64,000 nucleotides of DNA, taken from assembly GCA_039519185.1 (NCBI GenBank), contig CM076846.1, forward strand, positions 109,774,442-109,838,441. The letters are read 5' to 3'. Shown in pieces: positions 1 to 10,423 of this stretch (position 1 is the stretch's first letter; each line of letters begins with the position of its first letter). Made by a program: the position numbers and the translations under genes. Origin of the DNA: Astragalus membranaceus (Eukaryota > Streptophyta > Magnoliopsida > Fabales > Fabaceae). The notes beneath the pieces are model-generated. The model saw nothing but the letters and a program-made list of their open reading frames with translations. It was not told the DNA's origin and did no database searches.

Positions 1-1608
1 AATTTCCTCAGCTATCACCGCTTATCACCTTCGCATTATACATTTGTCTCTGCTATTTCTTCCATCACCATTCCTAAGTCCACGCAGGAAGCTCTTTCTC
101 ATTCAGGTTGGAGACAAGCCATGATTGATGAGATGACAGCCTTAGACTCTAACCAGACATGGACTCTTGTGCCGCCTCCTCCTGGTAAATCTATTGTTGG
201 GTGTCGTTGGGTATATACTGTCAAAGTTGGTCCAGACGGGAGTATTGATCGTCTGAAAGCACGTCTCGTTGCTAAGGGCTATACTCAGGTTTTTGGCCTT
301 GATTACAGTGATACTTTCTCACCGGTGGCTAAAATGGCTTCTGTTCGTCTATTCCTTTCTATGGCTGCAATGCGACATTGGCCATTGTATCAACTAGACA
401 TCAAGAATGCGTTTCTCCATGGAGATCTAGAAGAAGTTTATCTGGAGCAACCACCTGGTTTTGTTGCTCAGGGGGAGTGTCGTGGGTATGTTTGTCGACT
501 TCACAAAGCCTTGTATGGTCTTAAACAATCCCCTCGAGCATGGTTTGGGAGATTCAGTAGTGTTGTTCAAGAGTATGGCATGATTCGGAGTGAAGCTGAC
601 CACTCTGTCTTTTATAAGTTCTCTTCTCACAAATGTATTTATCTGGTTGTCTATGTCGATGATATTGTCATTACAGGTAATGATCATGATGGGATTGCAG
701 GACTTAAACAACATCTAGTCCACCACTTTCAGGTCAAAGATCTTGGAAAGTTACGTTACTTTCTTGGCATTGAGGTAGCTCATTCTAAGGCAGGGATTGC
801 TATTTCCCAGAGAAAGTATGCTTTGGATATTTTAGAAGAAACCAAAATGCTGGATTGCAAGCCAATTGACTCTCCTATGGATCCTAATGTCAAGATCCTA
901 CCAGATCAGGGGGAGCCATTTTCAGATCCAGGAAGGTATAGGAGGCTAGTTGGAAAGTTAAATTACTTGACCATGACGAGGCCAGATATTTCATATGCTG
1001 TTAGTGTGGTGAGTCAATTCCTAAATTCTCCTTGTGACAGTCATTGGGATGCCGTTGTTAGAATCCTGAGGTATATCAAGGGAGCTCCTGGAAAAGGTCT
1101 TGTTTACACGGATAGAGGTGATTCAAATATTGTCGCTTACACAGATGCTGATTGGGCTGGTTGCCCCTTTGATAGAAGGTCCACATCTGGGTATTGTGTT
1201 CTTATTGGTGGAAATCTAATTTCATGGAGAAGTAAAAAGCAAAATGTTGTTGCCAGATCCAGTGCTGAGGCTGAATATCGGGCTATGGCGCTTACCACTC
1301 AGGAGCTCACGTGGCTGAAACATCTTCTCCAAGAGTTGCGTTTTTGTAAAATAGGCACTATGAGTCTCATCTGTGATAATCAAGCAGCCCTACATATTGC
1401 GTCCAATCCAGTCTTTCATGAGCGAACCAAACACATTGAAGTTGATTGTCACTTTGTTCGTGAGAAGATTGTGTCCGGCGACATTGCTACTTCATTTGTT
1501 GGTTCTAATGATCAATTGGCAGACATCTTCACAAAAGCTCTTCGAGGACCAAGGATAACTTACATATGTGACAAGCTGGATGCCTACAATCTATACGCTC
1601 CAGCTTGA
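1..1608 (+). CDS. Ty1/copia polyprotein, C-terminal part (reverse transcriptase-RNase H)
   Basis: This is the pol end of a copia retrotransposon. It would copy element RNA into cDNA in cytoplasmic particles. The frame is already open at base 1, before the first ATG at 121, so the 5' part (gag, protease, integrase) lies outside the window. Visible reverse transcriptase motifs are QLDIKNAFLHG, LYGLKQSPRAW and the catalytic YVDD. The RNase H part shows YTDADWAG, SSAEAEYRAM and DIFTKAL. There is no internal stop over 1.6 kb, so the insertion may be fairly young. The stop codon overlaps a purine-rich tract (TGAGGGGGAG) just before the 3' LTR, as is usual for copia elements. Family assignment is secure; activity is not shown. 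Confidence 0.95.
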   Translation, partial: NFLSYHRLSPSHYTFVSAISSITIPKSTQEALSHSGWRQAMIDEMTALDSNQTWTLVPPPPGKSIVGCRWVYTVKVGPDGSIDRLKARLVAKGYTQVFGLDYSDTFSPVAKMASVRLFLSMAAMRHWPLYQLDIKNAFLHGDLEEVYLEQPPGFVAQGECRGYVCRLHKALYGLKQSPRAWFGRFSSVVQEYGMIRSEADHSVFYKFSSHKCIYLVVYVDDIVITGNDHDGIAGLKQHLVHHFQVKDLGKLRYFLGIEVAHSKAGIAISQRKYALDILEETKMLDCKPIDSPMDPNVKILPDQGEPFSDPGRYRRLVGKLNYLTMTRPDISYAVSVVSQFLNSPCDSHWDAVVRILRYIKGAPGKGLVYTDRGDSNIVAYTDADWAGCPFDRRSTSGYCVLIGGNLISWRSKKQNVVARSSAEAEYRAMALTTQELTWLKHLLQELRFCKIGTMSLICDNQAALHIASNPVFHERTKHIEVDCHFVREKIVSGDIATSFVGSNDQLADIFTKALRGPRITYICDKLDAYNLYAPA

Positions 1609-1615
1609 GGGGGAG

Positions 1616-1847
1616 TGTTGAGATGTGGTGTAAATAGTAGATTTATTTATATGTGTATTCGGCCCAGGCCCGTTAGGTTTTCATATAGTATAGTCTATTT
1701 AAACTCATTAGTGCTTGTATTCTTTACACAACAACATATACAGTTAATAAGACGGAACTACAGCTACTCTGTAGTCGCAGACGTAGGCAAACATTGGCCG
1801 AACTGCGTGACCAATATCGTCTCTCTATTCTTCGTCTCTATTTAACA
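1616..1847 (+). repeat. 3' LTR of the copia element
   Basis: It starts TGTTGAGATG right after the polypurine tract at 1606-1615 and ends TTTAACA, giving the canonical TG...CA ends (232 bp). The next bases (from 1848) belong to the LTR of another element, so the copia copy sits inside that LTR. The presumed 5-bp target duplicate on this side is GTGTC (1848-1852). Its partner would lie left of the window. Confidence 0.85.
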
Positions 1848-1848
1848 G

Positions 1849-2010
1849 TGTCAAATAAGAAAACTGCCATACAGCAGTTATTACAACAGTTATTGCAGAC
1901 ACAGGACATCCTATAGCAGTTACAGCACTCATCATAATTAATTAAACTGTCACTAATATAATACACAATTTCTGCCCAATAATAATACATAATAATCATA
2001 TATAATAACA

Positions 2011-2056
<46 letters not shown>

Positions 2057-2070
2057 TACCCATTCTAACA
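1849..2070 (-). repeat. 3' LTR (truncated) of the gag-only element
   Basis: This matches 3222-3455 almost base for base, including an (AAT)n tract near 2012-2054. The tract is shorter than in the other LTR (about 3387-3440), showing slippage since insertion. The other half of this LTR is separated by the copia insertion and lies left of the window. Confidence 0.85.
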
Positions 2071-2081
2071 ATACTCCCCTC

Positions 2082-2978
2082 CTAAACTTTCACCTTGTCC
2101 TCAAGGTGAACTAACAAATGGCCTCCTGGATCCCATTGTTGAAAGAATAAGCACCCAAAAAAATTGGAACTCTTGCAGTGATATTCAACGGAATTCGTCC
2201 TGCCCTCCTTTTCTTCTTTTTCCTTGCAATTCATTCCTTTTGCTTTCACCTTTGAGTGATCAAAAACACAAATCTTTTTGGCTTTCTTCTTTATTAGGAT
2301 TTTCTTCTTTGCTCCCTTTTGTTTTGACCATGGTTGTTTTTGTATTTTTGATCCTATTCTTGTTTTCACAACCACTCTTGGTTCTTGATTCTCAAAATCC
2401 ATTTCTGGCCTGATAACTGCCTCAGAAAAACTCTGCTCATCATCATCCTTACTGCCCTCAGTATTTTCTTCAATTCTGTCCTCATAGAACTTGCAACTGC
2501 CTTGGCACTCTGGTTCTTCAACTCTGTCCTTGTCACTCATGTACCCTCCTTGGCGCCCTTGGTAGTGCTCTTGACTCATTATGTAATCACCAACATAATG
2601 TAACTGCCGTACAGTTTGTAGGATATTGTCCATGGATTTAATCAATTCCTCCATTTGTCCCTTGATTGCATCATCACGGGAATCCAGAAAATCGCGCCTG
2701 TCATGGCGCCTATATGATTCAATGCTCCTGAATTGGCCAGAGTTATGGCGCCCAGAATGGTGCCTGGGGCAGTAACTGCCCTCCTGCACATCGCAATTGT
2801 AAGGAAAGCGCCTGTGAGGGAACCCCAGTATTTCTGTCGCCTGTTCCAGCGCCTGCAGGGAATTTGATAACTGCGGTACAGTTTCCAAAACAGCGTCCAT
2901 CTTCCGTCTGTCTTCTTCCCTCCCGCGTTCAATTTTTTCCAAGCGTGCTTCCATGTCTCTTCTTGTAGTAACCATCAA
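2082..2978 (-). CDS. gag-like protein of the non-autonomous Ty3-type element
   Basis: A 298-residue ORF. The N-terminus (MVTTRRDMEARLEK) resembles the start of legume Ty3/gypsy polyproteins and forms a charged coiled coil to about residue 45. A basic/acidic spacer follows with a Lys-rich patch near residues 215-250. The last residues (HLEDKV) resemble the extreme C-terminus of gypsy integrase/chromodomain proteins, usually followed directly by the polypurine tract, as here. The ORF therefore looks like a gag start joined to a pol end by a large internal deletion. I see no zinc knuckle and no protease, RT or integrase motif. It presumably depends on a full-length partner, which is an inference. 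Confidence 0.7.
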   Translation of the reverse strand: MMVTTRRDMEARLEKIERGREEDRRKMDAVLETVPQLSNSLQALEQATEILGFPHRRFPYNCDVQEGSYCPRHHSGRHNSGQFRSIESYRRHDRRDFLDSRDDAIKGQMEELIKSMDNILQTVRQLHYVGDYIMSQEHYQGRQGGYMSDKDRVEEPECQGSCKFYEDRIEENTEGSKDDDEQSFSEAVIRPEMDFENQEPRVVVKTRIGSKIQKQPWSKQKGAKKKILIKKKAKKICVFDHSKVKAKGMNCKEKEEKEGRTNSVEYHCKSSNFFGCLFFQQWDPGGHLLVHLEDKVKV

Positions 2979-2995
2979 TTTTCCAGGAAATAACT

Positions 2996-3007
2996 GCTTT
3001 GATACCA
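2996..3007 (-). promoter_or_regulatory. Primer binding site (initiator Met tRNA type)
   Basis: On the minus strand the sequence TGGTATCAAAGC follows two bases after the LTR end (CTATCA). Plant elements primed by initiator tRNA-Met usually carry TGGTATCAGAGC, so one base differs. It fixes the element's orientation and the true inner end of the 5' LTR at 3010. Confidence 0.8.
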
Positions 3008-3009
3008 GT

Positions 3010-3388
3010 TGATAGAAACTGATTTCAAATAGTAAAGATTTGGAACAATTTCTGATTTATATTCACTCAAACAGAATTACAGTATAGAAATTACTATGAA
3101 CACATCAATCTAGAGGACATATGAGAGCCTCTAATCTCTCCCAATGCCTAAAAAGGCCCCAATTCCCTTACAATTTCCAAGATGATCCCCTCTATGATCC
3201 CCTTTCCCTATTTATACAAACTGTCAAATAAGAAAACTGCCATACAGCAGTTATTACAACAGTTACTGCAGACACAGTACATCCTATAGCAGTTACAGCA
3301 CAAATCATAATTAATTAAACTGTCACTAATATAATACACAATTTCTGCCCAATAATAATACATAATAATCATATATAATAACAGAATC

Positions 3389-3441
<53 letters not shown>

Positions 3442-3455
3442 TACCCATTCTAACA
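3010..3455 (-). repeat. 5' LTR (complete) of the gag-only element
   Basis: It runs TGTTAG to CTATCA on the minus strand, 446 bp. It contains an (AAT)n tract and a TATAAATA box (rc of 3209-3216), the likely Pol II start region. Confidence 0.8.
3209..3216 (-). promoter_or_regulatory. TATA box in the gag-only element LTR
   Basis: TATAAATA on the minus strand, midway in the 5' LTR and upstream of the primer binding site and gag ORF, as expected for the U3/R boundary. Confidence 0.6.
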
Positions 3456-3543
3456 CAGTACTGCTAAGTATCCCAGCATTTCAAAACCAGTAGGCTTTGC
3501 CCGGCCTCAAATACATGAAGGAAGAAGATGAAGAGAAAATAAC

Positions 3544-4681
3544 CTTCCAACTCATTAACATGATGGGCCCAAATGTTGTTTCCATACATACGCTTCCATA
3601 ACATCATGGCCTGCCCAGGCCTGTATCCATGTGATTGAACCCATTTCTGTAATCATTTGCCACAAAAAGTGGAAATCAAATACCCATTTCACAAACTTTT
3701 ACTACCTCTGTCCCAAAATATAAGTACCAAAAGTACATGTATCTAGACTAATTAGTCCTGAATTCTGATACATGTACTTTTGGTGCTTATATTTTAGAAC
3801 TGAGGGAGTACATTTACTTGAATTTTATCTTTTGTTCATGCCATAATATTAAACATGAAGTTAAAGGAAGAACAACAGAAAATGAAATTAAATGTGTTGA
3901 AATATGAAATAACTAATTTATAGCCATCACATTTTACTATCATGTAAAAACTACGATGGGTAAACATCCGATCCCTAAATATCTGAGACGTTGTTGGTAT
4001 AGTTTTTTTTCTGACAATTGTCCCTATAGTTCTTCAATGCATCAAATTTGCAAAATCATCAAGATGTTCAGTTTTTAACCACGTGTGTTCCGTTTGTTAG
4101 TCTAATCTCAAATTACTAATAGAAGTCACATTTGGAGATGTATTTGAAATTTCAACATATTCAAGTAGCGCCTTATACATTTAGCATCAGAATGACTATT
4201 TACAACATAGATGCTACAAAAGTAAACAAAGATTATTATTAATAACTAATAATACAAAAGAAAAACATACTTCAAGTTCAGGGTAAGTCATCCCTTTAAG
4301 AAGCACCTTTGAACCTTTCTTTGTAATCGCAAAGCCATGACTGTCTCCTGCATAAAAAATAACATTGATAAATTAAATTAAAATAACAGGAAAATGAAGT
4401 AGAAGAAGCATTTATGATGTGTATATGTAATAATGATGGAATGAATAGTGACCGAAATCGGAGAAGTTGAAATTGTGGTCAGCTGAAGAAGAAGGAGAAG
4501 GAAGGGAAGAAGCAGAGAGGAAGCGGCGAGAAGGAGAAGGAAGAGAAAGGAGAAACGGCGTCGTCTTGGTGAGAGAGAAGGGGATGATGGTTTTGTGACT
4601 GGAAGCTGCAGGGTATAGAAGAGGTATGGGAATGGAGTTTGGTGTTGCAGCGCCTCTAGCCATGCTCATCCAATTCCTCAT
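3544..4681 (-). CDS. Radical SAM (RlmN-like) methyltransferase, plastid type, first three exons
   Basis: Exons are 4681-4453, 4347-4271 and 3646-3544, all with GT donors and AG acceptors and matching phase (1, 0, then 1). Exon 1 starts MRNWMSMARG and is rich in Ser, Pro and Thr over about 70 residues, like a chloroplast transit peptide. Exon 2 encodes KKGSKVLLKGMTYPELE. Exon 3 encodes KWVQSHGYRPGQAMMLWKR and then NNIWAHHVNELEG. These match, from memory, the N-terminal domain of Arabidopsis At2g39670-type radical SAM proteins related to RlmN, which methylate adenine 2503 of 23S rRNA. The CxxxCxxC cluster is expected in later exons, not present here. After exon 3, 88 bp of intron precede the gag-only LTR element, so the rest of the gene must lie left of the window or be lost. 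A MULE sits about 160 bp upstream of the ATG. Confidence 0.8.
3702..3808. mobile_element. Stowaway-like MITE (Tc1/mariner type)
   Basis: A 107-bp element in intron 2 of the radical SAM gene. The ends are inverted repeats of CTACCTCTGTCCCAAAATA and CTCCCTCAGTTCTAAAATA, close to the known Stowaway end CTCCCTCCGTTCC. It is flanked by TA on both sides (3700-3701 and 3809-3810). It folds almost fully into a hairpin. Confidence 0.85.
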
Positions 4682-4840
4682 GTTTCATTCACCGACTCAC
4701 TCAACACATTCGAAGTTCGAACCTAATCCCCTCAAATACAGTTAGCTATGGATTGGTTAATTAATTTTTCAAAACAAAAAAAAAAACAGGGAAATAAGAG
4801 AATAATAAAAGGCATCATGTATTAAAATTAATATATTTTT

Positions 4841-6177
4841 GGTTTAAATATGTTTTTAACCCCTGTAAATAGGGGGTGTTTTGCTTTTACCCCTACAATT
4901 TTTTTTTTTTAAAAAACACCTTGCAAAATTCAACATTTTGGCGTTAGCCCTTCTGTTAGTTACACGTTACAAAAAATCCTACGTGTCACACATTTGTCAT
5001 TTATATTTAGTTTTTTTTATTTTATTTGCTGATTTGGGTTCAACATTTGATTTTACCCCCTATTATTCTCTTTCTTCTCCACTCTCTTCTCTCTTCTCTC
5101 CCTCTCTCACCAACACAACCACCACACCACCACCACCACCACCACTCTCTTCTCTCTCTCACCCACACCGCAACCACCACACCACCACCACCACCACAAC
5201 CACTCTCCTCTCTCTCACCCACACCACAGCCACCACAACCACTCTCTTCTCTCTCTCACCCACACCGCAACCACCACACCACCACCACCACCACCACTAC
5301 AACCACTCTCTTCTCTCTCTCACCCACACCGCTACCACCACACCACCACCACCACCACCACTACAACCACTCTCTTCTCTCTCTCACCCACACCGCAACC
5401 ACCACACCACCACCACCACCACCACAACCACTCTCTTCTCTCTCACCCACACCACAACCACCACAACCACTCTCTTCTCTCTCTCACCCTCACCACCGTA
5501 CCACGCTCATACCCAGCGACAACAACAACAAAACACAGCGATTTTGTTTCCAAAAAACCCCAAAATCGAAATAGAACAAATTGAAATGAAATGACAACGA
5601 TTTTGATTTTGTTTCCTCTTAAACAACAACGATTTTGTTTCCAACAACAACAACAACAACAACATCGATTTCGTTTCCTCTTCACGGCGATTTTGTTTCC
5701 TCTTCACAACGATTTCGTTTTTGAGAGAGTGAGGTTGAAGATGATGAAGAGAGTGGTTGTGGTGTTAGCGGTCGTGTGTGAGTGGTGGTGTGTGAGTGGT
5801 GGTGGTGTTGGTGGTTGTGGTGTGGGTGAGAGAGAGAAGATGAATGTGTTTGTGTTTTTGTTGATGATGAAGCTGAGATGGAAACACAACAACAACACAG
5901 AGAGAGATGAAGATGAAGAAAGATGGGTTCAGATAAAAAAATTTGTAGAGGGTAAAATCAAAACACCCCCTATTTGCAGGGGGTAAAAGCAAAGCCAAAA
6001 CGTCAGCAAAGCCAGCTGGCAGTTCCGTTAGACACGTCAACAAACCACTAACGGAGACTTGACAGAAGGACTAATATCAAACAAAAAAATTTTGCAAGGT
6101 GTTTTTTTAAAAAAAAAATTGTAGGGGGTAAAAGCAAAACACCCCCTATTTGCAGGGGGTAAAAACGTATTTAAACC
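4841..6177. mobile_element. Non-autonomous Mutator-like element, 1.34 kb
   Basis: The left end GGTTTAAATATGTTTTTAAC and the right end (rc) GGTTTAAATACGTTTTTACC are inverted. The similarity continues inward through the GGGGGTGTTTTGCTTTTACC tract to roughly 150 bp. A perfect 9-bp duplication TATATTTTT flanks it (4832-4840 and 6178-6186), as in Mutator transposition. There is no transposase. The interior is simple-sequence (CCA, CTCTCTTCTC, CAA), so its long ORFs are repeat translation. It lies about 160 bp upstream of the radical SAM start codon. Confidence 0.88.
5095..5500. repeat. Imperfect minisatellite of ACCACC / CTCTCTTCTCTCTC blocks
   Basis: About seven irregular units made of a (CCA)n run, an optional CTACAACCA, then CTCTCTTCTCTCTCTCACCC and ACACCGCA. 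It lies inside the MULE and is open in several frames only because it lacks A/T-rich stops. Confidence 0.85.
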
Positions 6178-7220
6178 TATATTTTTTTAATCAAACAAAC
6201 TTAAGCCATTTTATTCGTAAAAATTATTCGTAAAAATTAATATATTCAATAAAGTATTTATTTTATCTTAATTATTAAAATAATACCCCTTGGTTGATAT
6301 TTTCTTAAGATAAATACGATTAGCTATGGATTGCTTGTGTTGCTTGATCATGTGGCTTAAAGTTGATGGGAAGTCTAACAGGAGAGATATACATTTTGTG
6401 CTCATGGTGAACACTCTCATAAAGAATCATACTCAACAAAATTCAATAGGCATGGTAGAATTCACCTGTGTTCATTCTTGTGTTATAGCTTGGTGAGCTC
6501 TAGATATTCCATGCATAGTTGGGTAAAACAACTATTTTGGTCCCTCAATGTGTAACTCGCTGTCAATTTAGTCCTTCATTCGAGTAACAATGTAAAAGGT
6601 CTTCCAATGTTGAATCTGTCTTTCACGTTAGTCCCTCCGTTAAGTGCATTATTAACTCTGTTAGTTTTGATGATGTGGCACGTTTAGTGCCACTGTGGAT
6701 GGTTATGTGGCGTTGGTGAAGTGCCACATAGGCAGGGAGGGACTATTTTTGACATTAAAATTTAATTTTTTTTTCATCTTTTCTCTTTCAATTTCCCTAA
6801 TTTTTCTGAAATAGAAACCCAACCCCATTGATAACTTCCTCATCTGAACCTCAACCTCCCTCAACCCACTTTCTCCCTCCTCATTCATCTAATGTCTCAT
6901 TTTCCATCAACAACCTCTCTTTCTCAATCCTCACTTACAACCCCAACTCTTCCCCCATTTTCCCACAACCCCACAATGCAGCGTTGAATCTGATGGATGC
7001 GGTGTTTTTGTTCGCTATCATTATCACTCTGCCGTTTCATCCAAAATGCAGCGTCACACCCAAAGGTCCATGCGCACCATACGATCTAGGAAAATGCAGC
7101 GTCACACCATCACATATTTTCTAGATCTGCTTTTTTGGGATCTCGATCATCCTTATTCATGGCTATTTTGGCTATTCAGAGCATTCCAGATTCATGGCAA
7201 TTTTGGATCTCGATCGTCCA

Positions 7221-7538
7221 TGTTCAGTACCGTATCTCTAGACATGTATCCGATCTTAGACACAAAGTCCGATCCGAGATAGTTGGTAGGGGTTGGTCTT
7301 GATCAACCGGGCTCCGCTTCCGATCCGGGGCAGGTGGTACCTGCGAGGAAGTCAGCTGGAGAGCTAATTAGAGGTAAAGAGTAGGAAAGAGAGTGTATGT
7401 TAGACATTGCATTGAATGCTTATTTATAGGTTTTGGGATCCAATGGGAACCATTGGATCTAGGTCTCTAATCTCCACCATTGGTTGATGGATCTGTATTT
7501 GGTGTTGGGCCTTAGTGATAAAGGCCAAATCCGTAACA
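7221..7538 (-). repeat. 3' LTR of gag-only element copy 1
   Basis: 318 bp. It differs from its partner by point changes and small indels, including loss of the GACGCTCAAG stretch present near 10228. A TATTTATA box (rc) is near 7421-7428. Confidence 0.85.
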
Positions 7539-7957
7539 GTTGCCCCCAAGTCGAGTCGTCTTGGGGCGAGCTAGACTTGAAAGCCTTGTCTGAGCTCCAA
7601 GAAAACGGGCTAGTGCTCCCGAGACAGAGATGACCGTTGAGGGACTCAAGGTTCCTCTGAACATCCGATATTTAGTCTTTAGATTGTGACCTTCTATAAG
7701 GACGGACTTATAGCTACGAAGGTGTCTGCCCCCAGCCTCGAAAGCCTCGGAGTGTCAGGAAATGATGTGACCACCGAGTGGCTCGAGGTGTCAGGTTAAT
7801 GTCGCCTTTAGGACAGTATTCTTCGAAGCCTGGCTTATATCAGCGAGGGTGTCTGCCACCAGCTTCGGAGCACCCGAGATATGGGTCTTGTCAAAGATCT
7901 TCGAGGCTGGGCTTATACCAGTGAGGGTGTCTGCCACCAGCCTCGGCAATGTTAAAA

Positions 7958-8460
7958 ACGTGACCACCTGAGGGACTCGAGGTGTCAATTTAAAGTCTCC
8001 TTAAGGGAAGTTTACCAGGACTCGGCCCAGATCGAACTCGCCCTTCAGGGTAATGGCAACCTCGGCCATTTAAAACGTGACCACCTGAGTGACTCGAGGT
8101 GTCAGTTTAAAGTCGCCTTCAGGGAAGTTTACCAGGACTCGGCCCAGATCGAACTCGCCATTTAGGGTAATGGCAACCTCGACCATTTAAAACGTGACCA
8201 CCTGAGTGACTCGAGGTGTCAGTTTAAAGTCGCCTTCAGGGAAGTTTACCAGGACTCGGCCCAGATCGAACTCGCCATTTAGGGTAATGGCAACCTCGAC
8301 CATTTAAAACGTGACCACCTGAGTGACTCGAGGTGTCAGGTTAAAGTCGCCTTCAGGGCAGTTTACTAGGACTCGGCCCAGATCGAACTCGCCCTTCAGG
8401 GTAATGGCAACCTCGGCCATTTAAAACATGACCACCTGAGTGACTCGAGGTGTCAGTTTA
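7958..8460. repeat. 117-bp tandem repeat, about 4.3 copies
   Basis: The anchor GTGACCACCTGAG recurs at about 7959, 8076, 8193 and 8310, and as a variant (ATGACC) at 8427, an exact 117-bp (39-codon) spacing. Copies differ by a few bases. It lies between the gag region and the 3' LTR of copy 1. About 1.7 units of a 78-bp repeat precede it (7820-7950), the repeat that dominates copy 2. Confidence 0.9.
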
Positions 8461-8804
8461 AAGTCGAAGGATCTCTGTGAGCGAAGGCACAGACGTTCCT
8501 GCCTTGGGGAGTTTTCCCGGCTTCTGAAACGTCGCCTTGGAGAAGAGGAAGCCAGAGACGAGCAGGGCCGAGGGGAACCCTCGGATCAGTAGGAATCATC
8601 AAGAGTTCCGATCCTAGGTGGAGTTCCGGTCTTAGCCTGAAATTTAAGGTGATCGTTCGACCGATCCCAAATCCTTCCTTCCAACCTTGGAACTCACTTT
8701 TACTAAGCAATCAGTATGAAAAAATTGTAGCCGATCCATATATATTAGATGGTTGAACATTTACGAAGTCGGATTATATCACACCCGTAGGCTCATTCCG
8801 AGAC

Positions 8805-10031
8805 CTAGGTGAAACGTGACCTTCCTGCGTTAATCCCTTCTTCATGATGGATATACTTCTGAGATCGCTGGAGGAACTCGGCAAGCGACTCAACTTGGTT
8901 GACCCCAACGTCTATCTGAAATAGACTTCCTTCACGTAGGCCAGCCTCCATGAAGTAAAGACGGAAGGAGTCGTCGAGGTTCTGGACTTGAGCAGCTTCT
9001 CTATTGAATCTCTCTATGTAGTTCCGGAGGAACTCATTTTCTCCTTGCCGAATTGCCTGCAATACCTTCCGAGATTTAGGCTTCATCTGCGAGTGGGCGA
9101 AGTGTGCAGAAAAGAGCTTGGCTAACTGATCCCAAGAGGAGATCGTAATTGTCTTAAGAGCCCTGAACCAGTCTAGAGCCACCTTCTCTAGAGTGAAGGG
9201 AAAGGTTCGACACTTTATCTCCTCTGGAACGTTACGGTATTGCATAACCGTGTCAAATTAGTCGAGGTGGCAGTCCGGATCGCCAGTCCCATCATATTTT
9301 CAAGCCCTCAGGAGGTTTCTCTAGGTGCTTTGGCACCGGAAAATGGTCGATCTTACTTGTGAAAGGTCCTTTACGCTTTGCCGACCTCACAAGGGGGGAG
9401 ACCGTCGGTAGCCACACTTGCCGGGGGATCCCCGCGAGCGAAGGCGTTGACATTCCTGCCTCGGAGACCTTTTCCTACTTCTGGTACGTCGCCTCGGAGG
9501 AGAAGGAAACAGAAACGAGCTAGGCCGAGGGGAACCCTCAGGACCATAAGAATCACCAGTTGTCCGACTTGGGGGAATCTCCGATCCCCGCCCTCCTCTA
9601 CAACGAGGTGGAGTGCGGTGATGGTATCTCCTCCAAGCCGGAGATCGGTGGCGGCCGCGGCCATGAATCATTCCACTTGAGGAGTTGCACAGAGGGGAAC
9701 TCCAATCCGGGATGTTACGAGCCCGGATCTCAGCAATCTGGGCTTCTAACTGGGTGTAGCGTTGGCTTTCCTGCCGGTCGACCTCGGCTTGCCGATTTAG
9801 GAACAGGACGAGCTGTTGAACAGCATCGACCGGTACCTGGACGGTCAGAGGGGGAGGTGGAAGTCGGTTCCGGGTTGAGCTCCCAGGAACCATAGCCGTA
9901 GCCGAGCTTCGAGCATGTGTCGGGCTAAGAGGTGAGGCGACTGTCACTCCTTCCGGAGTCGCCCGCAGTAGAAACGGTCTTTCAGCGACATTCGGGATAG
10001 TCCTATGACGTAAGGTCGGAGCCATTGTCAA
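8805..10031 (-). pseudogene. Broken gag gene of gag-only element copy 1
   Basis: The start MTMAPTLRHRTIPN at 10031 opens a Pro/Ser-rich region with a coiled-coil segment (AEVDRQESQRYTQLEAQIAE). It then shifts frame near 9390-9250, where stops also occur. The second open part (9245-8805) is the conserved Retrotrans_gag core: ALDWFRAL, SSWDQLAKLFSAHF, FLRNYIERFNREA and FLQRSQKYIHHEEG. This is the capsid-like part of plant Ty3/gypsy gag proteins, which would package element RNA. There is no zinc knuckle and no pol downstream. It cannot give one full protein in its current state. Confidence 0.8.
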
Positions 10032-10085
10032 TCAAGGAGATGGGAGAGGAACTAGAGTACAAGATCCTCCCACTGTGGTCGCCAA

Positions 10086-10423
10086 TGTTCAGTATCATAT
10101 CTCTGGACCTGTATCCGATCTTAGACACAAGGTCCGATCCGAGATAGTTGGTAGGGGTTGGTCTTGATCAACCGGGCTCCGCTTCCGATCCGGGGCAGGT
10201 GGTACCTGTGACTGTGAGGACACTCTGACGCTCAAGTCAGCTGGAGAGCTAATTAGACGTAAAGAGTAGGAAAAAGAGTGTACCTTAGACATTGCATTGA
10301 ATGCTTATTTATAGGTTTTGGGATCCAATGGGAACCATTGGATCTAGGTCTCTAATCTCCACAATTGGTTGATGGATCTGCATTTGGTGTTGGGCCTTAG
10401 TGATAAAGGCCCAATCCGTAACA
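10086..10423 (-). repeat. 5' LTR of gag-only element copy 1
   Basis: 338 bp, TG...CA ends. It contains a TATAAATA box (rc of about 10307-10314) and the motif GGTACCACCTGCCCCGGATC shared by all LTRs of this family here. Confidence 0.85.

Larger units (their letters stand above)
1848..3455 (-). mobile_element. Non-autonomous Ty3-type LTR element with a gag-like ORF only
   Basis: Two direct repeats (1849-2070 and the first half of 3010-3455) start TGTTAGAATG on the minus strand. Between them lie, in minus-strand order, a primer binding site, one gag-like ORF and a polypurine tract (rc of 2071-2091, AGGAGGGGAG). No protease, RT or integrase is present. The 3' LTR is cut at 1848 by the copia element. 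The outer flank at 3456-3460 is CAGTA; its duplicate is not in the window. The whole insertion lies in an intron of the radical SAM gene. Confidence 0.85.
7221..10423 (-). mobile_element. Gag-only LTR retrotransposon, copy 1
   Basis: The LTRs at 7221-7538 and 10086-10423 start TGTTACGG and end CTGAACA on the minus strand. Flanks GTCCA and GTTCA match at 4 of 5 bases. On the minus strand the order is 5' LTR, a binding site starting TTGGCGACCACAGTGGGA, a proline-rich gag start, the gag core, a duplicated gag segment, 117-bp tandem repeats, and a polypurine tract (rc of 7539-7552, TTGGGGGC). RT, RNase H and integrase are absent. A second copy lies at 16663-19175 in the opposite orientation. Confidence 0.9.

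Noticed and set aside
4881..5594. Long His/Thr/Ser/Pro-rich ORFs on both strands
   Set aside because: They are direct translation of the (CCA)n and CTCTCT minisatellite inside a MULE, open in several frames at once, with no domain or splice context.
6828..7282. 98- and 78-codon ORFs left of the nested LTR element
   Set aside because: They lie inside a non-autonomous MULE, run into the LTR, and have no recognisable domain.
7958..8460. Regularly spaced repeats that could suggest a CRISPR-like array
   Set aside because: The 117-bp units are head-to-tail with no unique spacers, and they lie in a plant LTR element.
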